From Streptomyces sp. NRRL F-2664 (GTDB taxonomy: Bacteria; Actinomycetota; Actinomycetes; Streptomycetales; Streptomycetaceae), in NCBI RefSeq assembly GCF_000719345.1, contig NZ_JOFX01000010.1, forward strand, positions 81,517-145,516: DNA of 64,000 nt, in the 5' to 3' direction. Position 1 is the stretch's first letter, and every line of letters starts with the position of its first letter. The translations under genes were made by a program, and so were the position numbers. Below the pieces are notes generated by a model. It did no database searches. It was not told where the DNA came from and saw only the letters and a list, made by a program, of their open reading frames with translations. Below, piece after piece: positions 48,321 to 56,765 of this stretch.

Positions 48321-49739
48321 TCACCGGGAGCCGCGGAAGTCCGCGCCCTCCACGATCAGCCCGGCCACCAGGGCCCCGGTCATCCCGGCGTGCGCGAGCC
48401 CGCCGCCGGGGTGGGCCCAGCCGCCGGCCAGGTAGAGCCCGGGGACGGCCGTGGTGTTGGCCGGGTACAGCAGCCGGCCCCCCGCGCCCGCGAGGGCGGG
48501 CGCGGGCACCGCTCCGCCCACCGCGCCCGTCGCCGCCTCCACGTCCGCCGGGGTGCGCACCTCCTGCCACAACAGCCGCTCCCGCAGGCCCTGTACGGCC
48601 TTCTCCGCGAGTTCCAGCAGCTGCTCGGGCTCCGATGTCCCCGGACCGTGCACGGCGCTCACGGTGACCGCCTCGTGCCCCGCGTCGGGCCGGGTGGCGG
48701 GATCGTCCGGCCGCAGCACGGTGACATGCGCCCCGGCGGAGTGCACGAGGGTGCGGTGGACGGTTCCCGCCGGCCGGGCCCCGCGCAGCGCGAGCAGGAG
48801 CGTGGTGCGGCCCGGCAGGTCGTCGCCGCGGACGGGCACCGCCTGCGCCGGCCGGGGCAGGGACCCGGCCGGCAGCCGCCGCGGGTCGATCCCGCAGACG
48901 ACGAGGTCCGCGGCCGCCTCGGTGCCGTCGGCCAGCAGCAGGCCGGCCGCCCCGCCGCCCCGGACCAGGACCTCCCGCACGTCCGCCCCGAAGACGAAGG
49001 CGACCTTCCGCTCCAGGCACCGCTCGTACACGGCGGTGGCCAGCTCCCGCATGCCGCCGCGCACGTACCAGCTGCCGAAGGTCTGCTCCATGTACGGCAG
49101 CACGGCCGCCGAGCCGGGTGCGCCGGCCGGGTCGATGCCGTAGCTGCGCACGACCCCGATCAGCAGTTCCGCGAGCGGGCCGCCCAGCTCGCGCCCGGCG
49201 ACCTCGGCGAGGGTCGGCGTTCGGCGGCGGAGCAGGCCGCTGCGCCGCAGGGCGGGGTAGGGGTCGGTGGCCAGCGCCTGCCGGGCGCCGTCGCGCAGGG
49301 GTTCCTCCAGCAACGGGCGGCGGGTGGCGTCCCAGGCGTCCCGGGCGCGGCCCAGCACGCCGTTCCAGCGCTCTCCGGCGCCGGGGCCGAAGGCGGCGTC
49401 GAGTGCGGCGGCGACACCGCCGTGGGAGGCGCCGGGGAGGGTGGCGTCGATGCCGTGCGCGGGCAGGACGTGCCGGACGGCCGGGTTCGCCTGCGCCATG
49501 TCGACGCAGTCCTCCAGCGGCCGCTTGCCGGTCTTCACGAAGAGGTCGCGGTAGACGGCCGGCAGGTGCAGCAGACCGGGCCCGGTGTCGAAGGAGAAGC
49601 CGTCGCGCTCGTACCGGCCCACGGCCCCGCCGTAGGTCGCGCTCCGCTCGTACACCGTCACCCGGTGCCCCGCCACGGCCAGCCGGGCCGCCGTCGCCAT
49701 CGCGCCCATGCCGGCGCCGATCACCGCAATTCGTGCCAT
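48321..49739 (-). CDS. Phytoene-dehydrogenase-like FAD oxidoreductase
   Basis: The 472-residue flavoprotein begins with the FAD loop IAVIGAGMGAMATAARLAVAGH and YGGAVGRYERDGFSFDTGPGLLHLP, typical of carotenoid desaturase/isomerase relatives. It ends with the signature GLYLAGGWAHPGGGLAHAGMTGALVAGLIV. No carotenoid genes are adjacent, so the substrate is open. The ATG lies inside the 3' end of the DUF4126 gene (19-bp overlap), so the pair is translated together. Confidence 0.88.
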   Translation of the reverse strand: MARIAVIGAGMGAMATAARLAVAGHRVTVYERSATYGGAVGRYERDGFSFDTGPGLLHLPAVYRDLFVKTGKRPLEDCVDMAQANPAVRHVLPAHGIDATLPGASHGGVAAALDAAFGPGAGERWNGVLGRARDAWDATRRPLLEEPLRDGARQALATDPYPALRRSGLLRRRTPTLAEVAGRELGGPLAELLIGVVRSYGIDPAGAPGSAAVLPYMEQTFGSWYVRGGMRELATAVYERCLERKVAFVFGADVREVLVRGGGAAGLLLADGTEAAADLVVCGIDPRRLPAGSLPRPAQAVPVRGDDLPGRTTLLLALRGARPAGTVHRTLVHSAGAHVTVLRPDDPATRPDAGHEAVTVSAVHGPGTSEPEQLLELAEKAVQGLRERLLWQEVRTPADVEAATGAVGGAVPAPALAGAGGRLLYPANTTAVPGLYLAGGWAHPGGGLAHAGMTGALVAGLIVEGADFRGSR

Positions 49740-50398
49740 GCGGGCGAGCCTATGACCCCGGGCGGGCGGCCGCGGCGGGGTGGGGCGCCGGTGACCTCGC
49801 GGGCCTCGGCGGCCAGCCGCTTCTCCTCGCGGCGCTGGGCGCGCCGGCGCAGGAAACGGCGGATCCGGCTCCAGAGGAAGAAGACCACGGCCAGCCCGAC
49901 GACCAGCAGGGAGCCCGCGATGATCGCGGCGGGGACGGGATAGAAGATCGCGAAGGTGACCAGGCCCGCGACGCCCAGGTCCTCGGCGATGCTCATGGCC
50001 ACGTTCGTGAACGGCTCGGGCGAGGTGTTGATCGCCATCCGGGTGCCGGCCTTGACGAAATGGCTGGCCAGCGCCGTGGAGCCGCCGATGGCCCCGGCGG
50101 TGACGTCGGAGAGCGAGCCGCTCTGCCCTGCCAGCAGGGCGCCGACCACGGCACCCGTCACCGGACGCACCACCGTGTGGACGGCGTCCCATATCGAGTC
50201 GACGTACGGGATCTTGTCGGCGACCGCCTCGCACAGGAACAGCACGGCGGCCACGATCAGGACGTCCGTGCGCTGGAGCGAGGCAGGGACCTCGTCGGTG
50301 AGGCCGGTACGGCCGAAGACGCCGAGCAGGAGGACCACGGCATAAGCGTTGATCCCGCTGGCCCAGCCGCTGGTGAAGACCAGGGGGAGCACACTCAT
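49721..50398 (-). CDS. DUF4126 membrane protein
   Basis: The 225-residue integral membrane protein opens with VFTSGWASGINAYAVVLLLGVFGR and later DKIPYVDSIWDAVHTVVRPVTGAVVGAL and GGSTALASHFVKAGTRMAINTSPEP, the DUF4126 family pattern. The C-terminus is basic and cytosolic (RRFLRRRAQRREEKR). Function is unknown. It overlaps the downstream flavoprotein gene by 19 bp. Confidence 0.85.
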   Translation of the reverse strand: MSVLPLVFTSGWASGINAYAVVLLLGVFGRTGLTDEVPASLQRTDVLIVAAVLFLCEAVADKIPYVDSIWDAVHTVVRPVTGAVVGALLAGQSGSLSDVTAGAIGGSTALASHFVKAGTRMAINTSPEPFTNVAMSIAEDLGVAGLVTFAIFYPVPAAIIAGSLLVVGLAVVFFLWSRIRRFLRRRAQRREEKRLAAEAREVTGAPPRRGRPPGVIGSPAWHELR

Positions 50399-50450
50399 CG
50401 GATCATCATGCCGTACCGCGGCGCCCGCGGACCGCAGGTCGGCACAGAAC

Positions 50451-50490
50451 GGTGAGGGGACGGTCGCACGGTTGCGGCCGTCCCCTCACC
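50451..50490 (-). terminator. Terminator after the DUF3040 gene
   Basis: A perfect 13-bp stem (50451-50463 with 50478-50490) with a structured 14-nt loop lies 15 bp past the DUF3040 stop on the minus strand. Confidence 0.82.
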
Positions 50491-50505
50491 CAGACGTCCT
50501 GGGGG

Positions 50506-50907
50506 CTACTGCCCCTGCTCGTCACGGCGGCGCTGCCACCGGTCCTCGATGCGGTTCATCATCGACCGACGCTGCCGGTTGTGGCCGCGGGCCGAACCGC
50601 CGGTACTTCCGGAGACGGGCTGCTCGCCGGGCTTGGGTGCCTTGCGCCAACCGGTGACCACCAGGACCGTACATCCCAGCATGACGAGGAAGCCCACCAC
50701 GCTGATCCAGAGCACGTTCGGAATGATCACACCGGTCATGAGGAGCGCGATACCCACCACAATGCCCGCGACTGCCTGGTAGACCCGTCGCCGGGTGTAC
50801 GTACGCAGTCCGCTTCCCTCAAGCGCTGTCGCGAACTTGGGGTCTTCGGCGTACAGCGCTCGCTCCATCTGCTCGAGCATTCGCTGCTCGTGCTCCGAGA
50901 GCGGCAC
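50506..50907 (-). CDS. DUF3040 membrane protein
   Basis: The 133-residue protein starts PLSEHEQRMLEQMERALYAEDPKFATALEG, the hallmark of DUF3040. Two membrane helices (about 44-60 and 66-83) and a basic tail (RGHNRQRRSMMNRIEDRWQRRR) follow. The GTG at 50907 is used because AGGAGG lies 6 nt upstream; an upstream ATG in frame overlaps that Shine-Dalgarno sequence. Function unknown, but the family is near-universal in actinomycetes. Confidence 0.87.
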   Translation of the reverse strand: MPLSEHEQRMLEQMERALYAEDPKFATALEGSGLRTYTRRRVYQAVAGIVVGIALLMTGVIIPNVLWISVVGFLVMLGCTVLVVTGWRKAPKPGEQPVSGSTGGSARGHNRQRRSMMNRIEDRWQRRRDEQGQ

Positions 50908-51209
50908 GGGAGTCCTCCTCATCCGTCGGTCGCGGGGGTAGCGACCAGGGGTCCCCTTCAGGATAGGCGGGGAATCGCCCCCGTGACACCCGCCCTCAAC
51001 GCACGTTCAAAAATGATGAACCACTGCATCACGCTGAATGACACAGCCGGTGAAGCCACTGCCTGAAAACCGTACCGCCGCGGGAGCGGTCACTGGGGCC
51101 GTTATTCCCCAATGGTCCGATCGCCATGCCGGTCACTGCCCCCGATCATACGGGGCGGACCGGCCGAGCGGAGGGTCGGCGGCAGAGTCCGTACGCGCAA
51201 GAGCGCAGA
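50908..51209. other. 302-bp gap with the DUF3040 promoter region
   Basis: No credible ORF. The stretch at 51005-51060 is AT-richer than its surroundings and lies upstream of DUF3040. GGTCACTG occurs at 51088-51095 and 51131-51138, and GGGG/CCCC arms enclose CCGTTATT near 51096. I cannot assign a promoter with confidence. Confidence 0.4.
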
Positions 51210-51968
51210 TCAGACCTGCTTACCGCCGAGGACGTGCAGCTGCGTGGCCACCGCGTGGAAGGCGGGCAGCTCCGCCGCCGCCTCCTCCAGTCGCAGCAGC
51301 GCCTCCACCGCCCCCGGCTCGGTGTCCACCAGCACGCCCGGGACGAGGTCGGCGAAGATGCGCACGCCGTGCACCGCGCCGACCTCCAGGCCGGCCCCGC
51401 CGACCAGCTCGGAGAGCTGCTCGGCGGTGAAGCGGCGCGGTACCGGGTCGCCGGAGCCCCAGCGGCCGGCCGGGTCGTTGAGGGCGGTACGGGCCTCCGT
51501 GAAGTGCCCGGCCAGCGCCCGGGCGAGCACGGCCCCGCCGAGGCCGGCCGCCAGCAGGCTGAGCGTGCCGCCGGGGCGCAGGGCCGCGACCGCGTTGGCG
51601 ACGCCCTCCGCCGGGTCGTCCACGTACTCCAGGACGCCGTGGCACAGCACCACGTCGTACGCGTCCCGCTCCACCACGTCCAACAGGCCCTGGGCGTCGC
51701 CCTGCACGCCCCGGACCAGGTCGGCGACGCCGGCCTCGGCCACCCGGCGCTCCAGCCCGAACAGGGCGTTCGGGCTGGGGTCCACCACGGTGACCCGGTG
51801 GCCCAGGTGGGCCACCGGCACGGCGAACTTGCCGGTGCCGCCGCCGGTGTCGAGCACGTCCAGCACGTCCCGTCCGGTCGCCTTCACCCGGCGGTCGAGC
51901 GCCTCCTTGAGGACCTCCCACACCACGGCGGTGCGGAGGGAGGCACGGGGGCGGGAAGTGTCCGACAC
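51210..51968 (-). CDS. SAM-dependent methyltransferase
   Basis: The 252-residue class I methyltransferase has VLDVLDTGGGTGKFAVPVAHLGHRVTVVDPSPN (motif I and acidic loop), DAQGLLDV, YDVVLCHGVLEYVDDP and LRPGGTLSLL. A C-terminal region (RRFTAEQLSELVGGAGLEVGAVHGVRIF) gives substrate contacts. It resembles CmoA/SmtA-like tRNA or small-molecule methyltransferases, but the substrate cannot be read. The upstream SAV_6107-type gene is 73 bp away on the same strand. Confidence 0.86.
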   Translation of the reverse strand: MSDTSRPRASLRTAVVWEVLKEALDRRVKATGRDVLDVLDTGGGTGKFAVPVAHLGHRVTVVDPSPNALFGLERRVAEAGVADLVRGVQGDAQGLLDVVERDAYDVVLCHGVLEYVDDPAEGVANAVAALRPGGTLSLLAAGLGGAVLARALAGHFTEARTALNDPAGRWGSGDPVPRRFTAEQLSELVGGAGLEVGAVHGVRIFADLVPGVLVDTEPGAVEALLRLEEAAAELPAFHAVATQLHVLGGKQV

Positions 51969-52041
51969 GGCTGATGGCTCCTCGGCGCGGTAAGGGTGAG
52001 CGGTCAGTGCCCCACCCTATTGCCTTCCGCTGCCCGGCAGG

Positions 52042-52548
52042 TCATCCCGCGTCCGGACGCTCCGGCGACGGCTCGGGCAGGGGTGCCGCGGGGCTCCGGG
52101 CCGGTCCCTGGGTGGGGACGCGCACGGCGAGCAGCCGCTCCACCAGGCGCAGGAACATCGCAGCGGCGCGCAGCAGGTCGTCCGCGTCCCGGGCGGTGGC
52201 CGCGTCCGGTATCCCCGCCTCGGCCCGGGCCCGGCGGGCGGCGCCGGAGGCGAAGAGCGCGCTCCACTCGGAGAGCTCCGGAGCCAGCTCCGGCAGCACC
52301 TCCCACGCGCTGCGGATCCGGGGCCGCCGTCGCGGGCTCACCGGCTCGGGCCGCGCACGGGCCGCGAGCACGGCCGCGGCGGTGCGCAGGGCGGAGAGGT
52401 GGGCCGTCGCATAGCGCTCATGGGGCCGGGTCAGCCGGGCGGCCTCGGCCAGGCCGCTGCGGGCCTTGGCGAGGAGGTCGAGGGCGGCCGGCGGGGCCGC
52501 CGACTTCCGCAGGACGGGGTGGACAGGGGACGGGGACGGTGTGGCCAT
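52042..52548 (-). CDS. SAV_6107-family HEPN domain protein
   Basis: The 168-residue, mostly helical protein (ALDLLAKARSGLAEAARLTRPHERYATAHLSALRTAAAVLAAR) fits the SAV_6107 HEPN family of actinomycetes. HEPN proteins often bind or cut RNA, but no RX4-6H active-site motif is obvious. The Pro-rich ends are likely disordered. AGGAGG lies 6 nt before ATG 52548, which fixes the start. It is divergent from the ABC transporter unit, so both promoters share the 180-bp gap. Confidence 0.8.
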   Translation of the reverse strand: MATPSPSPVHPVLRKSAAPPAALDLLAKARSGLAEAARLTRPHERYATAHLSALRTAAAVLAARARPEPVSPRRRPRIRSAWEVLPELAPELSEWSALFASGAARRARAEAGIPDAATARDADDLLRAAAMFLRLVERLLAVRVPTQGPARSPAAPLPEPSPERPDAG

Positions 52549-52686
52549 GACGAACCTCCTGTCGGTGCGTGGTGCGTTGCTCCCATCGTGACGGCCCCCA
52601 CTGACAATCGGCCTGACCTGCGCTTTTTCCGTCAAATGCACAGCAACTGCCCCCTCCTGCGCGCCTGGTGCGCCATGAGGTGGTAG

Positions 52687-52714
52687 TTTTTGAACTGACC
52701 GGTCAGTTCAAAAA
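52687..52714. promoter_or_regulatory. TetR-type operator, 28-bp perfect palindrome
   Basis: TTTTTGAACTGACC and its exact complement meet at 52700/52701. It lies 14 bp before the GTG of the ABC gene, where bound protein would block transcription. The third gene of the unit encodes a TetR repressor; autoregulation through this site is inferred. Confidence 0.78.
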
Positions 52715-52728
52715 GAAGGGGGGACGGC

Positions 52729-53607
52729 GTGGACAGCCCGCACGGCGCGGCCGTCAAGGCCGAGAACTTCGGACTCCGGGGCCCGCGCGGCTGGGCCTTC
52801 CGGGGGATCGGCCTCGACGCGGCCCCCGGCTCGCTCATCGCGGTCGAAGGCCCTTCCGGCAGCGGCCGGACCTGTCTGCTCCTTGCCCTCACCGGACGGA
52901 TGAAACCCACCGAGGGCCACGCCGAGATCGGCCGCCACCGGCTGCCGAAAAAGATGGCGGCGGTCCGCCGGATCGCAGCCCTCGGACCCGTCCCCGGCGT
53001 CAACGACCTCGACCCGTCCCTCACCGTCGCCGAGCAACTGCGGGAGGGCGCCCTGCTCCAGCGGCGCTACGACGCCCCGGTCCGCTCCCTGCTGCGGCCC
53101 CGGGCCGAGCGCCGCGCCGGCGCCGCGGCCCGGATCGACGCAGCCCTGGACGCCGCCGCGCTGGACCTCGCCGCCCTGCCGAAGGCCGGGCGCACCACCG
53201 TCCGGGACCTGGAACGCCTGGAGGCCGTCCGGCTCTCCGTCGCCATCGCCCTGCTCGGCTCCCCGCGGCTGCTCGCCCTCGACGACCTCGACCTCAAGCT
53301 CTCCGACACCGAACGCACCGAGGCCTGGGCCCTGCTGCGCTCCCTCGCCGCCCGGGGGACCACCGTCCTCGCGGTGTGCAGCGAAGCCCCCGACGACGCC
53401 GTGGTCCTGCGGACCGGCCCCGCGGAGGACGGCGACTGCGGCAGCGCCGGCACCGGGAACGGCGCCGACGCCCTCACCGGCGCCGACGTCGACTCCGGCA
53501 CTGACGACGACTCCGGTACTGACGACAACTCCGGCACCGACGACACCGACACCGACACCGACACGAAGGGGGCGGACGATGCGCTCGCCGAAGCTGGCCG
53601 CGCTTGA
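52729..53607 (+). CDS. ABC-type ATP-binding protein, degenerate motifs
   Basis: The 292-residue protein has a recognisable ABC fold. Walker A reads GPSGSGRTC (Lys replaced by Arg, 41-49). The signature LSGGQ is replaced by a region reading RDLERLEAVRLSVAIALL. Walker B LLALDDLD has Asp where the catalytic Glu is expected. The C-terminal 50 residues are a low-complexity acidic tail with repeated DSGTDD and TDTD. It is paired with the YhgE/Pip permease by a 29-bp gene overlap, so it is presumably its partner, but ATP hydrolysis is questionable. It starts 14 bp after the palindrome. Confidence 0.85.
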   Translation: MDSPHGAAVKAENFGLRGPRGWAFRGIGLDAAPGSLIAVEGPSGSGRTCLLLALTGRMKPTEGHAEIGRHRLPKKMAAVRRIAALGPVPGVNDLDPSLTVAEQLREGALLQRRYDAPVRSLLRPRAERRAGAAARIDAALDAAALDLAALPKAGRTTVRDLERLEAVRLSVAIALLGSPRLLALDDLDLKLSDTERTEAWALLRSLAARGTTVLAVCSEAPDDAVVLRTGPAEDGDCGSAGTGNGADALTGADVDSGTDDDSGTDDNSGTDDTDTDTDTKGADDALAEAGRA

Positions 53608-55672
53608 GCTGAAGCGGTTCGGGCGGGGGAAGCTGCCCCGGGCCGCCCTCGTCGCGCTGCTCCTGCTGCCCCTGCTCTACGGGGCCCTGTACCTGTGGTC
53701 CTTCTGGGACCCGTACGGCCGCCTCGACAAGGTGCCCGTCGCGCTCGTCAACTCCGACCGGGGCGCGACCGTCGACGGCAAGCACCTCGACGCCGGCGGT
53801 GAGATCACCCGGAAGCTCCGCGACAGCAAGACCTTCGACTGGCGGGAGGTGAGTGCGCAGGAGGCGGCCGAGGGCCTGGAGGACGGCACGTACTACCTGA
53901 CCCTGACCATGCCGGCCGACTTCAGCGAGAAGATCGCCTCCAGCTCGGGCGACGACCCGACCACCGGCGCCCTCCAGGTCCGTACCAACGACGCCAACAA
54001 CTACATCGTCGGCTCCATCTCGCGGACCGTCTTCTCCGAGGTCCGCTCGGCGGCGTCCGCCAACGCCTCCCGCGGTTTCCTCGACAAGATCTTCGTCAGC
54101 TTCTCCGACCTGCACGACAAGACCGCCGAGGCCGCCGACGGCGCCGACCGGCTCAAGGACGGCGCGGGCAAGGCCCAGGAGGGTGCCAAGGAGCTCGCCG
54201 ACGGCCTCGACACCGCCGGGGAGAAGAGCGGCGAGCTCGCCGCCGGCCTGAAGAAGCTCACCGCGGGCGCCGCCAAGCTGGAGACCGGCACGCGGGACGT
54301 CGCGAACGGCACCCAGGTCGTCGCGGACAAGGTCAACGGCGCGGCCGACAAGGCCCGGCCCTTCGTCAAGGACCCGAAGAGCCTCGCGGCCGCCGCCGAG
54401 CTGGTCGCCGACAGCGCGAAGGTCGTCAACAAGCACCTCGACACGTTCGCCGCGAAGGCCCCGGCCGCGGCGGCCGCCGCCAAGCGCGCCTCCACGGGAG
54501 CCGATGCCTACTACACCAAGCACTGCGTCACCCCCGGGGGCGAACCCCACCTCGCCTCCTGCCCCGACCTGAAGAAGGTCAGGGACGACGCGGCCGAGGC
54601 GGCCGAACTCAGCGGCGACGTCAGCGCCCTGGTCAAGACCGCGAACGGGGACGTGACCACGCTCCGCACCCGACTGACCGACCTCGAGAACAAGGCCCGC
54701 GACCTCGCCGACAAGGCCCCGCACCTCGCCGCCGACCTCGACACGGCCGTCGCCAAGGTCAACGCCCTGAACGCAGGCGCCCACAAGGTCGCCACCGGCA
54801 TGGCCGAGCTGCACACCGGGCTCGGCACCGCCACCACCGGCTCCGGAGCCCTCAGCGAGGGCGTCGGCAAGCTCGGCGACGGCGCCCACCGCCTCGACGG
54901 CGGCATGTACAAGCTCGTCGACGGCTCCGGCGAGCTCGCCGGCGGCCTCCACGAGGGCGTGGGCAGGATCCCCGACTACGACCAGCAGCAGCGGGAGGCC
55001 CGTACCGAGGTCATGGCCGACCCGGTGAAGCTCGCCAACCAGTCCCTGCACAAGGCGCCCAACTACGGCACCGGCTTCGCGCCCTACTTCATCCCGCTGT
55101 CCCTCTGGGTCGGCTCGATGGTCGCCTACATGCTGATCGCCCCGATGAACAAGCGGGCCCTGTCCGCGGGCGCCTCGCCCTGGCGGATCGCGCTCGCGGG
55201 CTGGCTGCCCGTCCTGGGGATCGGCGCCGCCCAGGTCGCCCTGCTGATGTCCGTCCTGCACTGGGCCCCCGACCTCGGCCTCAAGATGGCCGAACCGGCC
55301 CTCACCATCGCGTTCCTGCTCCTGGTCACCGGCTGCTTCGCCGCGATCATCCAGTGGCTCAACGCCAAGTTCGGCGCCGCCGGGCGGATCCTCGTCCTCG
55401 CCGTGCTGATGCTCCAGCTGACCTCGGCGGGCGGCACCTACCCCGTGCAGACCAGCCCGGACTTCTTCAACGCCGTCCACCCCTACCTGCCGATGTCCTA
55501 CGTCGTGGAGGGCCTGCGCCGCCTCATCACCGGCGGCGACCTCACCCCGGTCTGGCAGGGCAGCCTGGTCCTCCTGGCCTTCACGGTCGGCGCCCTCGCC
55601 CTCACCGCGCTCGCCGCCCGCGGCAAGCAGGTGTGGACCATGGACCGGCTGCACCCCGAACTGAGCCTGTAG
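53579..55672 (+). CDS. YhgE/Pip-type ABC-2 membrane protein
   Basis: The 697-residue protein has one N-terminal helix (about 22-43), a large extracytoplasmic region of heptad-like repeats (GADRLKDGAGKAQEGAKELADGL and similar, about 185-480) and five or six C-terminal helices (about 505-690) of the ABC-2 permease fold. YhgE/Pip proteins are phage-infection-protein or exporter relatives, including large lipid or drug exporters of actinomycetes. The ATG overlaps the ATPase gene by 29 bp. The TetR gene follows after 14 bp, making a self-regulated three-gene operon. Confidence 0.92.
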   Translation: MRSPKLAALELKRFGRGKLPRAALVALLLLPLLYGALYLWSFWDPYGRLDKVPVALVNSDRGATVDGKHLDAGGEITRKLRDSKTFDWREVSAQEAAEGLEDGTYYLTLTMPADFSEKIASSSGDDPTTGALQVRTNDANNYIVGSISRTVFSEVRSAASANASRGFLDKIFVSFSDLHDKTAEAADGADRLKDGAGKAQEGAKELADGLDTAGEKSGELAAGLKKLTAGAAKLETGTRDVANGTQVVADKVNGAADKARPFVKDPKSLAAAAELVADSAKVVNKHLDTFAAKAPAAAAAAKRASTGADAYYTKHCVTPGGEPHLASCPDLKKVRDDAAEAAELSGDVSALVKTANGDVTTLRTRLTDLENKARDLADKAPHLAADLDTAVAKVNALNAGAHKVATGMAELHTGLGTATTGSGALSEGVGKLGDGAHRLDGGMYKLVDGSGELAGGLHEGVGRIPDYDQQQREARTEVMADPVKLANQSLHKAPNYGTGFAPYFIPLSLWVGSMVAYMLIAPMNKRALSAGASPWRIALAGWLPVLGIGAAQVALLMSVLHWAPDLGLKMAEPALTIAFLLLVTGCFAAIIQWLNAKFGAAGRILVLAVLMLQLTSAGGTYPVQTSPDFFNAVHPYLPMSYVVEGLRRLITGGDLTPVWQGSLVLLAFTVGALALTALAARGKQVWTMDRLHPELSL

Positions 55673-55686
55673 GGACGTGTTGACCT

Positions 55687-56334
55687 GTGACAATCAGCGC
55701 CATGGAAAGCAGCAGCACCGGTACGGGTACCGGCGGGGGCCGTCGTGCGGCCACCCGGCAGAAGCTCTACGAAGCGGCCGTCACCCTGATCGCCGAGAAG
55801 GGCTTCTCCGCGACCACGGTCGACGAGATCGCCGAGCGGGCGGGCGTGGCGAAAGGCACGGTCTACTACAACTTCGCGAGCAAGAACGAGCTCTTCGAGG
55901 AGCTGCTGCGGCACGGCGTCGGCCTGCTGACCGCGTCGCTGCGCTCCGCGGCGGAGGAGACCGAGGCGCGCGGCGGCAGCCGGGTCGAGGCCCTCGACGC
56001 GATGATCCGGGCCGGCCTGGTCTTCATCGACCGCTACCCGGCCTTCACCCAGCTGTACGTCGCCGAGCTGTGGCGCACCAACCGCACCTGGCAGTCCACG
56101 CTGATGGTGGTCCGCCAGGAGGCGGTGGCCGTCGTGGAGAACGTCCTGCGCGAAGGCGTCGAGCGGGGAGAGCTCAGCTCCGAGATCGACGTGCAGCTCA
56201 CCGCGGCCGCACTGGTGGGGATGGTGCTGGTGGCCGCCCTGGACTGGCAGTCCTTCCAGCGGGAGCGGTCCCTCGACGACGTGCACTCGGCGCTGTCGCT
56301 GCTGCTGCGGGGCCGGGTCAGCGGCAACCGCTGA
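55687..56334 (+). CDS. TetR/AcrR-family repressor
   Basis: The 215-residue regulator has an N-terminal helix-turn-helix (RQKLYEAAVTLIAEKGFSATTVDEIAERAGVAKGTVYYNFASKNELFEELL, about 23-73) and a helical ligand-binding domain. It probably represses its own operon by binding the 28-bp palindrome at 52687 and is released by the exporter's substrate. GTG 55687 gives the longest frame; ATG 55702 is also possible. No ribosome-binding site is strong at either. Confidence 0.92.
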   Translation: MTISAMESSSTGTGTGGGRRAATRQKLYEAAVTLIAEKGFSATTVDEIAERAGVAKGTVYYNFASKNELFEELLRHGVGLLTASLRSAAEETEARGGSRVEALDAMIRAGLVFIDRYPAFTQLYVAELWRTNRTWQSTLMVVRQEAVAVVENVLREGVERGELSSEIDVQLTAAALVGMVLVAALDWQSFQRERSLDDVHSALSLLLRGRVSGNR

Positions 56335-56400
56335 ACCCCCCGGTCGGCGGTGCCGTGCGGATGCGGCAGCCCGTACAACTGGTGGGGCCGCCGCGTCCGC

Positions 56401-56416
56401 TGAGTACCCGTACCTA
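56401..56416. promoter_or_regulatory. MacR-like box
   Basis: TGAGTACCCGTACCTA matches 12 of the 14 fixed positions of TGAGTACnnGTACTCA, the reported MacR palindrome. A lone TGAGTAC half-site follows at 56427-56433. Both lie in a gap with no known gene start. Confidence 0.4.
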
Positions 56417-56676
56417 GGCGCGGAAATGAGTACGCACGCGGATGGGCTCCCACCTGCGCGTTCGCCAGACTGGGGGCATCGGACAGGAGACCCGGTCCGC
56501 ACCGCCGACACGGGGCTGCGGAGCGGACCGGGCCACTCCTTCCGGCACCGGGCGGAGATACGGGGGACTCGGCTCGGTGCGAGAGGCGCGGACGCGGCGG
56601 GGCCCGGGGGGATCGGGCCTCGCCGCGTTCTCGCGTCCGCGGGTTCGGCCGTCGGTGCCCGGGCGCGCCGCCGCTC

Positions 56677-56720
56677 CCGGGGCTCCGCCCCGGACCCCGC
56701 GCATCGAACGCCGGCGGGGC
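56677..56720. repeat. Extragenic GC-rich repeat, copy 2
   Basis: Shares the 17-nt core TCGAACGCCGGCGGGGC (56704-56720) and a similar GGGGC/GCCCC stem with 27145-27190. It lies just past the 3' end of the transglutaminase gene and may serve as its terminator. Confidence 0.6.
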
Positions 56721-56765
56721 CGGGAATGCGGGACTCCCCGCCTCGAGCGCCGCCGGGCGGGGGTC

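Larger units (their letters stand above)
56335..56765. other. 431-bp gap between convergent genes
   Basis: No ORF with codon bias of a real gene is visible. The left part holds the MacR-like box, the right part the second extragenic repeat. The middle (56440-56640) shows nothing recognisable; a small RNA or short ORF cannot be ruled out. Confidence 0.5.

Noticed and set aside
52687..52714. The 28-bp palindrome as a terminator
   Set aside because: It lies upstream of an operon start, has AT-rich ends and is paired with an operon-encoded TetR repressor; an operator explains it better.
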